The notes under the pieces: generated by a model
The model's input: only the letters and a program-made list of their open reading frames with translations
Databases searched by the model: none
What the model was told of the DNA's origin: nothing
In this document: positions 43,858-51,626 of the stretch, piece after piece
Position numbering within the stretch: position 1 is the stretch's first letter
Layout: each line of letters opens with the position of its first letter
Made by a program: the position numbers and the translations under genes
Origin: Planctomycetota bacterium
GTDB taxonomy: Bacteria; Planctomycetota; UBA1135; GCA-002686595
Assembly (NCBI GenBank): GCA_030746555.1
Contig: JASLMK010000066.1
Location: 1-64,000 of the forward strand
Direction: 5' to 3'
Length of the DNA: 64,000 bases

Positions 43858-46080
43858 TCAGGGCAGGGGGACGTCGTCCCCCGCGCCCCCCTGGTCGGCT
43901 CCGTCGGGCCCGGCCGAGTGGAGCGAGAAGCTCGCGCCCCCCTCGCCCGCCGCGTAGACGAAGGCCGTGCCCCAGCCGTCGAGGAACTCGGCGGGGTCGA
44001 GGAACCCCTGGGGGAAGCTCTCGGTGGCGTCGAGCAGGGAGCGCAGCTCGGCGGGGAAGCGCCCACGATCGCTCTTGTAGACGACCAGAGCGACCTTGAC
44101 CGAGCGCAGGTGGTCGACGGTGACCTCGGCCGGGGTCGGTCCGGCGGGTAGCTCGGCGGAGACCTCGATGACCTGCGGGGTCTCGGCCGCGTCGCCCACC
44201 CCCCTCGTGCTCCTGGCGTTGCCCACCAGGTAGGCGACGCCCCCGGCCAGCCCCAAGGGAGCCTCGGGCCCGAAGGAGGATTCGCGGTGGCGCAGCACGC
44301 CTCCCTCGACCGGCAGCTTCCAGGAGACCGAGGGCGCGAGGTGGTCGGTCACCAGGGAAGCCTCGGGCAGGGCAGTGAGGTCCACCGGCAGCTCTCCGCC
44401 GCCGAACTGCCCGGCCATGGGCGCCAGGGCGCGCGCCGCCTCGTAGAACCCGCCCAGGATCGCGCCCCAGTCGGTGTGCCCCGCGTCAACGACGCCAGGG
44501 GGGAAGAAGTCCGGCGCCGCGGCGGGGTGGCGCTCGGTGGTCTCCCCCAACAGGCGCTTGATCTCGCGCTTGACGTGCAGGGAGTTGGTGGCGATCAGGA
44601 CCCGGTCGGGGAGGATGCCGATCGAGAGCTGGGGGTTGAACATCCCCGACACCATCGCCGCCGGTCCGCCGCCGGCGGGCGCGCCGCCTCCGGCCGGCGC
44701 GAGGGTGACCAGCGGGATCTTGCGGTAGGGCTTGGTCGAGAGCTCGAGCTCTCCCCCGGCCACCTCTTCGAGGAAGGCGGCCAGGCCGCTCACGCCGCGC
44801 TCGAAGGCGGCCGCGTCGGCCAGCTCGACCGCGCACACGAGCTTGGGCATCGAGACGCCGGTGACCGGCATGCAGTAGAAGGCCGTCCGCCGGCCCAGGG
44901 AGCCGAAGAGGTCCTCTTGGAACTGGAAGCCGAACCCCGCCTCGAGGGAGGACACGGCGAACTGGGGGTCGAGGCCGGAGAGGTCGGCGATCAAGGTCTC
45001 GACCAGCTCACCGAGGGCATCGGGGTCCAAGTCGGCGGCCCAGGCGCCGACGGCCTCGGCCGGGAGCAGCGCGAAGGACTCGGGAGTGAGGGGGCGCGAA
45101 CCGAGGATCCCCGCGCCCTGCGGGCCGAAGGAGTCGGTGACGAAGCGGCCACCGACGAGCTGCACGCGTCTGTGGCAGAGCAGGCGGTCGCCGTAGTGCA
45201 GGGCCCGGGCCAGGCTGCGCGCGGCGTGCTCGGCCTGGGGAAAGTACGCGCCCACGACCGAGGCGGCGAGGTCGGAGACCGGCTGGATGCGCACGACGGC
45301 GTCGTAGATGGACGCGCCGCGCCGCGGGCCGAAGGCCGCCAGGGCGGCCTTGCGGTCGGGGCTCGATGCCAGGGAGCCCGTCGCCGCCGGGTCGGCGGCG
45401 CGCGTTGCGACCGACTCGGGCGTGGTGGTCCCGCCGCCCACGAGGAGGCGACGGCCCACGCGCGTGAACCAGAGCTCCAGGCCCCCCGCTCCCGAGGGAA
45501 CCTCGTAGCGGCGCACGCTCGCGCTCTCGCCCAACAGGGGCACATCGACCGTCTCAGGGAGGGCGCCCGCGGCTCCCAGGCCGCCTTCCATCATGTAGAC
45601 GGCCTCGCCCGAGGCGTCCGCGGAGGGCAGCTCCAAGACGACGAGGAACCCGCCCCCCGCGAGGGCGTACAGGGCGTCGTAGGGCACGCCGCCGCTGAAC
45701 AGGTCGCCGCCGAAAAGCGCAGCGGCGAAGGCGCTGTCGTTGCCCGCGCGCACCGAGATCGACGCGCTGCTGGCGGACGCCAAGAGCTCCAGGGCACGGC
45801 GCGCCTCCCACGGCAGGTCGCCGAGGCGCTCGTCGCCCGCCCCGCCCACGGCGTGCAGGATGTCGAAGGACTGTGGGTCCTCGAGGCGGGCGACGCCGGC
45901 CACCGCGGCCCCCAAACGGGCGTCGGTCAAAGCCCGCAGCAAGGGGGCGTCGGGGTAGGCAGCCGTCGCACCGGGGATGTCGGGGAGCTCGAGGTAGAGG
46001 GTGGCGTCAGCAGGGTGCAGGAGCGCGTGATCGCCCGCGCAGAGAAGCCCGGCAAGGGAGAGGCCCAGAGTGGTGAACAT
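43858..46080 (-). CDS. Large exported protein with C-terminal GspG-like pseudopilin domain
   Basis: 740 residues. Signal peptide at the N-terminus (MFTTLGLSLAGLLCAGDHALL), then ~630 residues of beta/alpha sequence with no recognised family; the opening (LLHPADATLYLELPDIPGA) recalls DUF3352-type secreted proteins. The last ~80 residues resemble the C-terminal globular part of type II secretion major pseudopilin GspG: VDHLRSVKVALVVYKSDRGRF, then FPQGFLDPAEFLDGWGTAFVY and FSLHSAGPDGADQGGAGDD, including the Asp-rich calcium loop. The N-terminal pilin methylation helix is absent, so this is a domain fusion, not a pilin. Second gene of the operon, 13 bases after the previous one. Confidence 0.75.
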   Translation of the reverse strand: MFTTLGLSLAGLLCAGDHALLHPADATLYLELPDIPGATAAYPDAPLLRALTDARLGAAVAGVARLEDPQSFDILHAVGGAGDERLGDLPWEARRALELLASASSASISVRAGNDSAFAAALFGGDLFSGGVPYDALYALAGGGFLVVLELPSADASGEAVYMMEGGLGAAGALPETVDVPLLGESASVRRYEVPSGAGGLELWFTRVGRRLLVGGGTTTPESVATRAADPAATGSLASSPDRKAALAAFGPRRGASIYDAVVRIQPVSDLAASVVGAYFPQAEHAARSLARALHYGDRLLCHRRVQLVGGRFVTDSFGPQGAGILGSRPLTPESFALLPAEAVGAWAADLDPDALGELVETLIADLSGLDPQFAVSSLEAGFGFQFQEDLFGSLGRRTAFYCMPVTGVSMPKLVCAVELADAAAFERGVSGLAAFLEEVAGGELELSTKPYRKIPLVTLAPAGGGAPAGGGPAAMVSGMFNPQLSIGILPDRVLIATNSLHVKREIKRLLGETTERHPAAAPDFFPPGVVDAGHTDWGAILGGFYEAARALAPMAGQFGGGELPVDLTALPEASLVTDHLAPSVSWKLPVEGGVLRHRESSFGPEAPLGLAGGVAYLVGNARSTRGVGDAAETPQVIEVSAELPAGPTPAEVTVDHLRSVKVALVVYKSDRGRFPAELRSLLDATESFPQGFLDPAEFLDGWGTAFVYAAGEGGASFSLHSAGPDGADQGGAGDDVPLP

Positions 46081-46093
46081 GGAATGCGCCTTC

Positions 46094-47578
46094 CTAGAGG
46101 TCTGCGAACTTGCGCAGCTCGCTTGTTTGCTTGTGGAGCTCGGTGGCGAGGGCGTCGAAGAGCTTGTCGAGGTTCTTCTCGCCCGCGGCGAGGGCGTCGC
46201 GGATCGCCTTGTGCCGTTCGAGCACGGGTTCGCAGGCCCCGTCGAGGATGAAGGCCATCACCAAGCCGCGCTCGTTGATGAGCTTGGCCGAGCCGTTGGG
46301 ATCGGAGATCGAGAGCTCGGTCGAGAGGATCTGGCGCACCGGTCTCAGCCCGCCCTTGGAGACGATGTTCTCGATCGACCACTCTCGTGCCCAGTGCGGC
46401 TTTCCCCCCGCGGCCACGAGGCTGTCGATGAAGTAGCGCTCCGCGTAGGCGGCCGCCCCATAGCGGAACCACTCGGGCAGCTTCTTCTCCTTGTAGAACG
46501 CCCTGCGCAGGGTCTCGGGATTCGAGGCCGGCGTGGCCTTGGCCAGAGCGGTCGGGCTGGGGTCGAGCGCTTCGATGACCGAGTGCGCCGCGGCGTGGCG
46601 CGCGGCGTGGGGCCCGAACGAGTTCCCATTGGGCGCCGAGGCGTCCCAGTAGGCCGCGCCGCCTCCCATGTAGGCTCCCGTCAGCCTGTCGAACCAGGCG
46701 TCGGCGAAGAAGGCGTAGTGGATGGAGGAGAGGGCGGCGAACTCCACTCCCGGGCGCCCGGAGACCTGGTCCCCCGCCGCGAAGACGCCGTATTGTGCCG
46801 CGTCGCGCAAGAGCGCCACCGGCACCCTCCCCTCGGGGAGGGCGCCGAACACCCTGCGCAGGTCGCGCCAGGCGCGCTCCATCGCGTCCAGGCCCTTCTC
46901 GGCAACCTCGCGATCGCAGGTGGTGTGGAGCAGGAAGTGCTCGGAGGGGATGACCCACCAGGTGTCCAGCTCGGCGTGGTAGGCGTCCGCTTCCTTCTGG
47001 TCGAGCCACCGCTCGCCGCACTTCCACAGGCCCTTGTCAACGTTGTCCGCCTCTTCGGGCTTGATCCAGACGAGGTCCTGGCGGATCCACCCGGCCTCCT
47101 GGCGCTCGAGGTCCTCCTTGGAGACCCAGTCCCCCAAGTCGTCGCGCACCAGGCCCTGGCGCAAGAACGGGAGGTCCTCCGCGGGGACCCAGCCGCCCTC
47201 GAAGCGCACCAGGCCCTTCTCCTTGGCGATGCGCTCCTCTTCCTCCTTCTTGTACTTGTCGAGCTTCTTCTGGGTCGTGAACCACCGCCCGTCGTAGAAG
47301 AGGTGGCCGCTGGCCTCGCGCGCGCCCTTGTGGTCCCTGTCGAGCTTGAGGATCGCCCTCAGGCACGAGCGGCTCTCCTTGGACATGCCGAAGGAAGAGC
47401 ACCACACGTGCAGCTCCCACAACGCCTCCACGTCCTTTCCCGCCGCCTCGCGCCTGCGGTCGTACTCCGCTCTCCGATCGGGGTCCTGGTCCAAGACCGC
47501 CCGCGGCGGTGGAGCGACCGGCTCGGCTTGCGGCGCCGGCGGGGAGCAGAAAAACAGGATCACAGAGAGGACTAGCAT
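46094..47578 (-). CDS. Exported protein, peptidase-like fold with degenerate metal site
   Basis: 494 residues from ATG 47578 (a hydrophobic start, MLVLSVILFFCSPPAPQAEP); an upstream ATG at 47674 is possible. The N-terminal half has charged helices with short W/E/K repeats (DGRWFTTQKKLDKYKKEEEE; GGWVPAEDLPFLRQG; WVSKEDLERQEAGW). The C-terminal half starts at WWVIPSEHFLLHTT and continues AEKGLDAMERAWRDLRRVFGALP, resembling secreted DUF1570-like proteins. The expected HEXXH is replaced by HAARHAAAH. Function unknown; first gene of the operon. Confidence 0.7.
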   Translation of the reverse strand: MLVLSVILFFCSPPAPQAEPVAPPPRAVLDQDPDRRAEYDRRREAAGKDVEALWELHVWCSSFGMSKESRSCLRAILKLDRDHKGAREASGHLFYDGRWFTTQKKLDKYKKEEEERIAKEKGLVRFEGGWVPAEDLPFLRQGLVRDDLGDWVSKEDLERQEAGWIRQDLVWIKPEEADNVDKGLWKCGERWLDQKEADAYHAELDTWWVIPSEHFLLHTTCDREVAEKGLDAMERAWRDLRRVFGALPEGRVPVALLRDAAQYGVFAAGDQVSGRPGVEFAALSSIHYAFFADAWFDRLTGAYMGGGAAYWDASAPNGNSFGPHAARHAAAHSVIEALDPSPTALAKATPASNPETLRRAFYKEKKLPEWFRYGAAAYAERYFIDSLVAAGGKPHWAREWSIENIVSKGGLRPVRQILSTELSISDPNGSAKLINERGLVMAFILDGACEPVLERHKAIRDALAAGEKNLDKLFDALATELHKQTSELRKFADL

Positions 47579-47696
47579 GGCGATTGTGGGCGTTGGGCGC
47601 GGCCGGCCACCGGTGTCGGGCGGAGACTCTTCGCTCCGGTCGCGCGCTTCGTTACGGTCTTTGCGCGAGAGCATGGTAGCGGCTGCTCCGGCGAAC

Positions 47697-47726
47697 TTGT
47701 GGCCCGCGCCGTCCAAGCCATATAAT
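47697..47726 (+). promoter_or_regulatory. Sigma-70-type promoter of the cyclophilin gene
   Basis: TTGTGG (47697-47702), 18 bases, and a perfect TATAAT (47721-47726). Transcription would start near 47733, leaving a ~205-base 5' leader before the ATG at 47940. Confidence 0.65.
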
Positions 47727-47890
47727 GCTCCGCCGCGCCCGGGACACCTCCGTCGCGCTGCGCCACACCCTATGGGTCGACCGCCACGGCGCGAGCGGCG
47801 TCGGAACCTGGACCGGCCGACTCCCTTGCCCAGAACGATCCAAGGGGGTCGGCGAGGACTACGGGCCCTCATGTTCACCGCATCTACCTG

Positions 47891-47909
47891 CTATCTTCTA
47901 GGAAGATAG
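47891..47909. promoter_or_regulatory. AT-rich hairpin in the cyclophilin leader
   Basis: CTATCTTC-TAG-GAAGATAG: a perfect 8-bp inverted repeat with a 3-base loop, about 30 bases before the ATG. It is AT-rich in a GC-rich context, so it may be an operator or an RNA hairpin affecting translation. Confidence 0.5.
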
Positions 47910-47939
47910 CCTCCATTTAGCGCCCACCGCGCATCTGCC

Positions 47940-48962
47940 ATGGCCGAACAGCACAAGCAAGCGACCGACGTCACCTTCGCTCCCACCGAGGAGAAGGAGG
48001 GAGTCAACCTGTGGCTCGAGCAGCACTGGCCCAAACTGGCCGTCCTCGCGGTCGTGATCAGCGTCGGCGTCCTGGGCGCGAGCTTCTTCCGCATGCAGGA
48101 AGAGGCTGGCAAGGACGAGAGCTGGGACACTCTCGGCGCGACCCTGGAGGCGGGGGGCATCGGGATCCTCGGAGATCCCGTGGAGATCGAGCCCGTCTTG
48201 GACAGCATCGCCGGGACGCAGGCCGCGCCCTGGGCCGCCTACAGCCTGGCCCTTAGCCACGCGGAGGAGGGTGAGTTCGAACAGGCCCAGGCGGCCTTGA
48301 CCCGGCTCGCGGCCGAGCATCCCGAGCACCTATTGGCGAGCGAGCGCTTCTCCTTCGGAGAGGACTCGACCCCGCGCACGGTCGTCGAGCGCCTGAGCCG
48401 TATCTTCAGTGATTCCGCTGCCTTCCGCGCGGCCCGACCCCTGGTCTTCGCCAATCCCGAGCCCGCGGCCGACGCACCGCGCGTACGCCTGTCGACGGCC
48501 GAGGGCGACATCGTGGTCGCCCTCTACCCCGACCGAGCCCCCGAGCACGTGGCCAACTTCTTGAAGCTGTGCGGGGAGGGCTACTACGACGGGACGCGCT
48601 TCCACCGCGTCCGGCAGAGCTTCTTGATCGCCGGTGGCGATCCGAACACCCGGGAAGGTGCCCCCGACACCTGGGGAGACGGCGGCCCCGAGTACACCCT
48701 CCAGCCCGAGGAGAGCGGCCTGCGCCACTTCGCCGGAGCCCTGGGGGCCGAGAAGGAGAGCGCCCTCGCCGAAGAGGCGTCGGGGAGCCAGTTCTACGTG
48801 CTGTACAGCCCCGCGCACGTCATGGATGAGCGCTACACCGTCTTCGGCCAGGTCGTTGAAGGCCTCGAGATCGTCGGCGTCATCAGCGATTCGCCCCTCT
48901 CCGAGGGCTCGGTGGACCGCCCCGAGATCCCGGTCGCTGTCGACTCGGCCACGATCCTCTAG
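47940..48962 (+). CDS. Membrane-anchored cyclophilin-type peptidyl-prolyl isomerase
   Basis: 340 residues. N-terminal polar part, one membrane helix (KLAVLAVVISVGVLGASFF, ~32-50), a helical TPR-like linker (WAAYSLALSHAEEGEFEQAQAALTRLAAEHPEH) and a C-terminal cyclophilin domain from ~180: VRLSTAEGDIVVALYPDRAP, FLKLCGEGYYDGTRFHRV, FLIAGGDPNTREG, SQFYVLYS and FGQVVEGLEIV. It would catalyse prolyl isomerisation in the periplasm. Catalytic Arg (in RFHRV) is present. Its TAG stop (in CTAG) faces the parS cluster. Confidence 0.92.
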   Translation: MAEQHKQATDVTFAPTEEKEGVNLWLEQHWPKLAVLAVVISVGVLGASFFRMQEEAGKDESWDTLGATLEAGGIGILGDPVEIEPVLDSIAGTQAAPWAAYSLALSHAEEGEFEQAQAALTRLAAEHPEHLLASERFSFGEDSTPRTVVERLSRIFSDSAAFRAARPLVFANPEPAADAPRVRLSTAEGDIVVALYPDRAPEHVANFLKLCGEGYYDGTRFHRVRQSFLIAGGDPNTREGAPDTWGDGGPEYTLQPEESGLRHFAGALGAEKESALAEEASGSQFYVLYSPAHVMDERYTVFGQVVEGLEIVGVISDSPLSEGSVDRPEIPVAVDSATIL

Positions 48963-48987
48963 GCTCTCGCCGTCCCGACCGGCGCGA

Positions 48988-49003
48988 TGTTCCCCGGGGA
49001 ACA
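48988..49003. promoter_or_regulatory. parS-like site 1 (variant centre)
   Basis: TGTTCCCCGGGGAACA, perfect 16-bp palindrome, extending to 22 bp with flanks CGA/TCG. Compared with the known parS TGTTTCACGTGAAACA it keeps TGTT....AACA and the C/G of TTTC/GAAA, but the centre is CCGG and one T is C on each side. Confidence 0.75.
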
Positions 49004-49077
49004 TCGGCCGGGGACGGCTGTGGTGGGCGGCGCGCTCCGCTGCCCACACCCCCCTCTCGGCGCCAAGCCCCGCGAGA

Positions 49078-49093
49078 TGTTTCCCGGGGAACA
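49078..49093. promoter_or_regulatory. parS-like site 2 (variant centre)
   Basis: TGTTTCCCGGGGAACA, 90 bases after site 1. Intermediate between sites 1 and 3. Confidence 0.75.
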
Positions 49094-49160
49094 TCGCTCG
49101 GGGAACCAGCAGATGGGCGGCGTTCCCCGCACCCGAGATTCCCAGGTGGGCCCCGCGAGA

Positions 49161-49176
49161 TGTTTCCCGGGAAACA
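49161..49176. promoter_or_regulatory. parS-like site 3 (variant centre)
   Basis: TGTTTCCCGGGAAACA, perfect palindrome, 83 bases after site 2. It differs from the canonical parS only by CC/GG in place of AC/GT at the central four bases. Located 29 bases beyond the parB stop. Confidence 0.8.
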
Positions 49177-49204
49177 TCACCGACCACCCGGCCCGGTGGC
49201 CGGG

Positions 49205-50077
49205 CTAGAGGCTCGCCCGCGGGGCCAGGAGATCGCCGAGGCGATCGAGGCTCTCGCGGTCGTAGTACTCGATGACAATCTGGCCTCGCACGCCCTTCCC
49301 GGCGTTGCGCACCTCCACCTTCGTGCCGAGGTGCTCGCGCATGCGGTCGGAGAGCTCCCGGGCCCAGGGGGCGGGAGCCGCGCGCGGGGTGTTCGGCTTG
49401 CGCGAGGCCTCGTTCCCCGCGGACGCGACCAAACCCTCCGTCTGGCGGGCGGAGAGGCCGTCCCGCACGATCCTGGCGAGCAGGCGCTGCTGCTCGGCCG
49501 GGTCCGTCGCGCCCAGGAGGGCGCGCGCGTGGGTCATGCCGATCAGGCCCTTCGAAACCGCCTCCTGCACCGGCGCGGACAACTCCAACAACCTCAAGTG
49601 GTTGGTCACCGAGCTGCGCTCGAGCCCGACCTTGGCCGCCACCTGCTCGTGGGTCAGGCCCAGGGCGTCCATCATGCTCCGATAGCCGCGGGCCTTCTCC
49701 AGGGCGTCGAGGTCCCGCCGCTGGACGTTCTCCACCAGGGCCAGCTCCAGCATCTCCTCGTCGTCCACACCTTCCCGCACCACCGCCGGGATCGTCTCCA
49801 GCCCCGCCAGGCCCGCGGCCCGCAGGCGCCGCTCGCCGGCGATCAGCTCCCACACGCCGCCGTGCCGGCGCACGACCACCGGCTGCAGCACTCCGTGGCT
49901 GACGATGCTGGCCCGCAACTCCTCGAGCCCGCCTGGATCGAAGGTCTGGCGCGGTTGGTAGGGGTTGGGGCGAATCTCCGCCACGGGGAGCTGGGCGGGC
50001 TCCTCGCCCCCGCCCTCGGCGGCCGCCGACCCCAACAGCGAACTCAATCCACGGCCCAGTCTGCGCTCGACGCTCAT
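49205..50077 (-). CDS. parB: Chromosome partitioning protein ParB
   Basis: 290 residues. A CTP-dependent DNA clamp that loads at parS and spreads to organise the origin. N-terminal RRLGRGLSSLLG (ParA-interacting), the ParB/Srx CTPase domain with PNPYQPRQTFD and GERRLRAAGLAGL, HTH domain (GLTHEQVAAKVGLERSSVTNHLRLLELSAPVQ as two parts) and C-terminal dimerisation (KVEVRNAGKGVRGQIVIEYYDRES...). The parS cluster lies immediately downstream. parA is not adjacent but about 9 kb away at 58781. Full length for the family. Confidence 0.95.
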   Translation of the reverse strand: MSVERRLGRGLSSLLGSAAAEGGGEEPAQLPVAEIRPNPYQPRQTFDPGGLEELRASIVSHGVLQPVVVRRHGGVWELIAGERRLRAAGLAGLETIPAVVREGVDDEEMLELALVENVQRRDLDALEKARGYRSMMDALGLTHEQVAAKVGLERSSVTNHLRLLELSAPVQEAVSKGLIGMTHARALLGATDPAEQQRLLARIVRDGLSARQTEGLVASAGNEASRKPNTPRAAPAPWARELSDRMREHLGTKVEVRNAGKGVRGQIVIEYYDRESLDRLGDLLAPRASL

Positions 50078-50178
50078 GGAGGCAGGCTAGCCCGTCGGGC
50101 GCGCCAGTCAAGGCGAGCGCCCCGGCCCGACCGAAGCCGAACCTGGCACCCGGCGCCGCCAGATCTCAGAATGCCCCC

Positions 50179-50865
50179 ATGGAGTCGGTGGCCGTGGCCC
50201 GCTGGATCGCGCTCTCCACCCTGAGGCGACCCGTCGCCTGGGCCGCTGCGGCGGCGTGCCTGGGTGCCTGGGCCCTCGCGCGCGCGCTCGGGCCTGGCGG
50301 GGGAACGGAAGTCGGCGCCGAGACCCTATACGATGTTGCATTCTTGGCGGCCCTGGCCGGGGCCGTGCTCGCTCTGGGATCGTTGGGGGAGTGCGCTTGG
50401 ATCCTGGCGCGCGCCGCCACCCCGCGCCGCCTCGGGGCGCGCGCCGCCCGCCGGCTCGCCGGGGCCGGCGGCGCGGCCAGCCTGGCCCTGCTCGTTCCCT
50501 ATTCCCTCGCCTTGTCCGGCGCTCCCCTCGCGGCCGGGGTCCCGCTGGGTGCGCCGCTCGCTCTGGGGGTCCTGGGAGCCGGCGCGCACCTGGCCCTGGT
50601 CGGCGCCCTGCTCTTGAACGCGCCCCTCTCCACACCCTCGCGCCTGCTCGCCCTGCCCGCCCTGACCTGGCTCCTGCCCGCCCTGCTCGACGGCGAGGGT
50701 GCTTGGTGGGGTCGCCTGGCTCGCCTCCTCGACGCCTCGCGCCACCTCGAGGTCGCCGCGGCCGGCGGTCGGGGCTGGAGCGACGGCGTGCTGGCCGTCG
50801 CCGCCCTGGCCCTGATCGCCTGGAGCCTCTCCGTTCGCCCCGCCGCCACCCGGAAGAGCCCTTGA
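50179..50865 (+). CDS. Hypothetical polytopic membrane protein
   Basis: 228 residues with about six hydrophobic segments (VAWAAAAACLGAWALARAL, VAFLAALAGAVLALGSLG, GAASLALLVPYSLALSG, LGVLGAGAHLALVGALLL, and one at the end, LAVAALALIAWSLSV). The composition resembles ABC-2 permease subunits, but no ATPase is next to it. The stop overlaps the TTG start of the phosphoesterase (TTGA), indicating coupling. Confidence 0.65.
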   Translation: MESVAVARWIALSTLRRPVAWAAAAACLGAWALARALGPGGGTEVGAETLYDVAFLAALAGAVLALGSLGECAWILARAATPRRLGARAARRLAGAGGAASLALLVPYSLALSGAPLAAGVPLGAPLALGVLGAGAHLALVGALLLNAPLSTPSRLLALPALTWLLPALLDGEGAWWGRLARLLDASRHLEVAAAGGRGWSDGVLAVAALALIAWSLSVRPAATRKSP

Positions 50866-51608
50866 AGTACGGCATCCTGGGGGACATCCACTCCAACCTC
50901 TCCGCGCTCCAGAGCGTGCTGGAGTGCTTCGACCGCGAGGGCGTCGAGCGCGTGGTCAGCGTCGGGGACGTCGTCGGCTACGGCGCCGCCCCCTCCGAGT
51001 GCATCGCCATCCTGCGCGATCGCGAGGCGAGGGTCGTCAAGGGCAACCACGACGCCGCATGCGCCGGCGGGCTGGACGTGCTGCGCTTCAACCCCTTCGC
51101 CCGCGCAGCGGTGGCCTGGACGCGCTCGGCCATCGGGGACGAGGAAGTCGCCTGGCTCGGCGCCCTGCCCCTGGTGGCCGAGCTCGAACACTGTTGCGTG
51201 GGCCACGGCACCTTCCACCGTCCCGAGCTCTTCGACTACGTGCTCAGCTCCACCGACGGCGATCCGTCCCTGGACGCCATGGAGAAAGCGGTCTGCTTCG
51301 TCGGCCACACCCACGTTCCCCTGGCCCTCTTGCGCCTGCACGAGGACCCCCTGCGCACGTGGACGTGCTTCGACCCCGAGGACCTCGAGGAGATCGACGT
51401 GGCTCAGGCCCGGCGATCCCTGATCAACGTCGGCAGCGTCGGCCAGCCGCGCGACGACGACTCCAGGGCCGCCTACGCCCTGTTCGACAGCGACCTCGAA
51501 CGGGTGTGGATCCGACGCGTGGCCTACGACATCGACCGCGAGGCCGCCCGCATCCGCGCCGCGGGCCTGCCCGAGGTCCTCGCCGACCGCCTCTCCCTGG
51601 GAGTCTGA
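50862..51608 (+). CDS. Calcineurin-like metallophosphoesterase
   Basis: 248 residues from TTG 50862 (KYGILGDIHSNLSALQSVLE). The metal ligands are visible: GDIHSN, VVSVGDVVGYG, VVKGNHDAACAG, the His in CCVGHGTFH, and VGHTHVPLALL. Close to the YfcE/diadenosine-tetraphosphatase-like clade that hydrolyses phosphodiesters with Mn. The rare TTG start is supported by the 4-base overlap with the upstream gene and by the GDIHS motif being at the extreme N-terminus. Confidence 0.9.
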   Translation: MKYGILGDIHSNLSALQSVLECFDREGVERVVSVGDVVGYGAAPSECIAILRDREARVVKGNHDAACAGGLDVLRFNPFARAAVAWTRSAIGDEEVAWLGALPLVAELEHCCVGHGTFHRPELFDYVLSSTDGDPSLDAMEKAVCFVGHTHVPLALLRLHEDPLRTWTCFDPEDLEEIDVAQARRSLINVGSVGQPRDDDSRAAYALFDSDLERVWIRRVAYDIDREAARIRAAGLPEVLADRLSLGV

Positions 51609-51626
51609 TCGCCCCCGACCGAGCGC

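Larger units (their letters stand above)
47579..47939. other. Divergent promoter region before the cyclophilin gene
   Basis: 361 bases without a confident gene. Contains a promoter (47697-47726) pointing right and a hairpin (47891-47909). The upstream part may encode an N-terminal extension of the 46094 gene (alternative ATG at 47674). Confidence 0.55.

Noticed and set aside
48963-49204. The parS cluster as a CRISPR-like or MITE-like array
   Set aside because: The three units are 16-22-bp palindromes matching parS and lie next to parB; the spacers are unrelated and too few.
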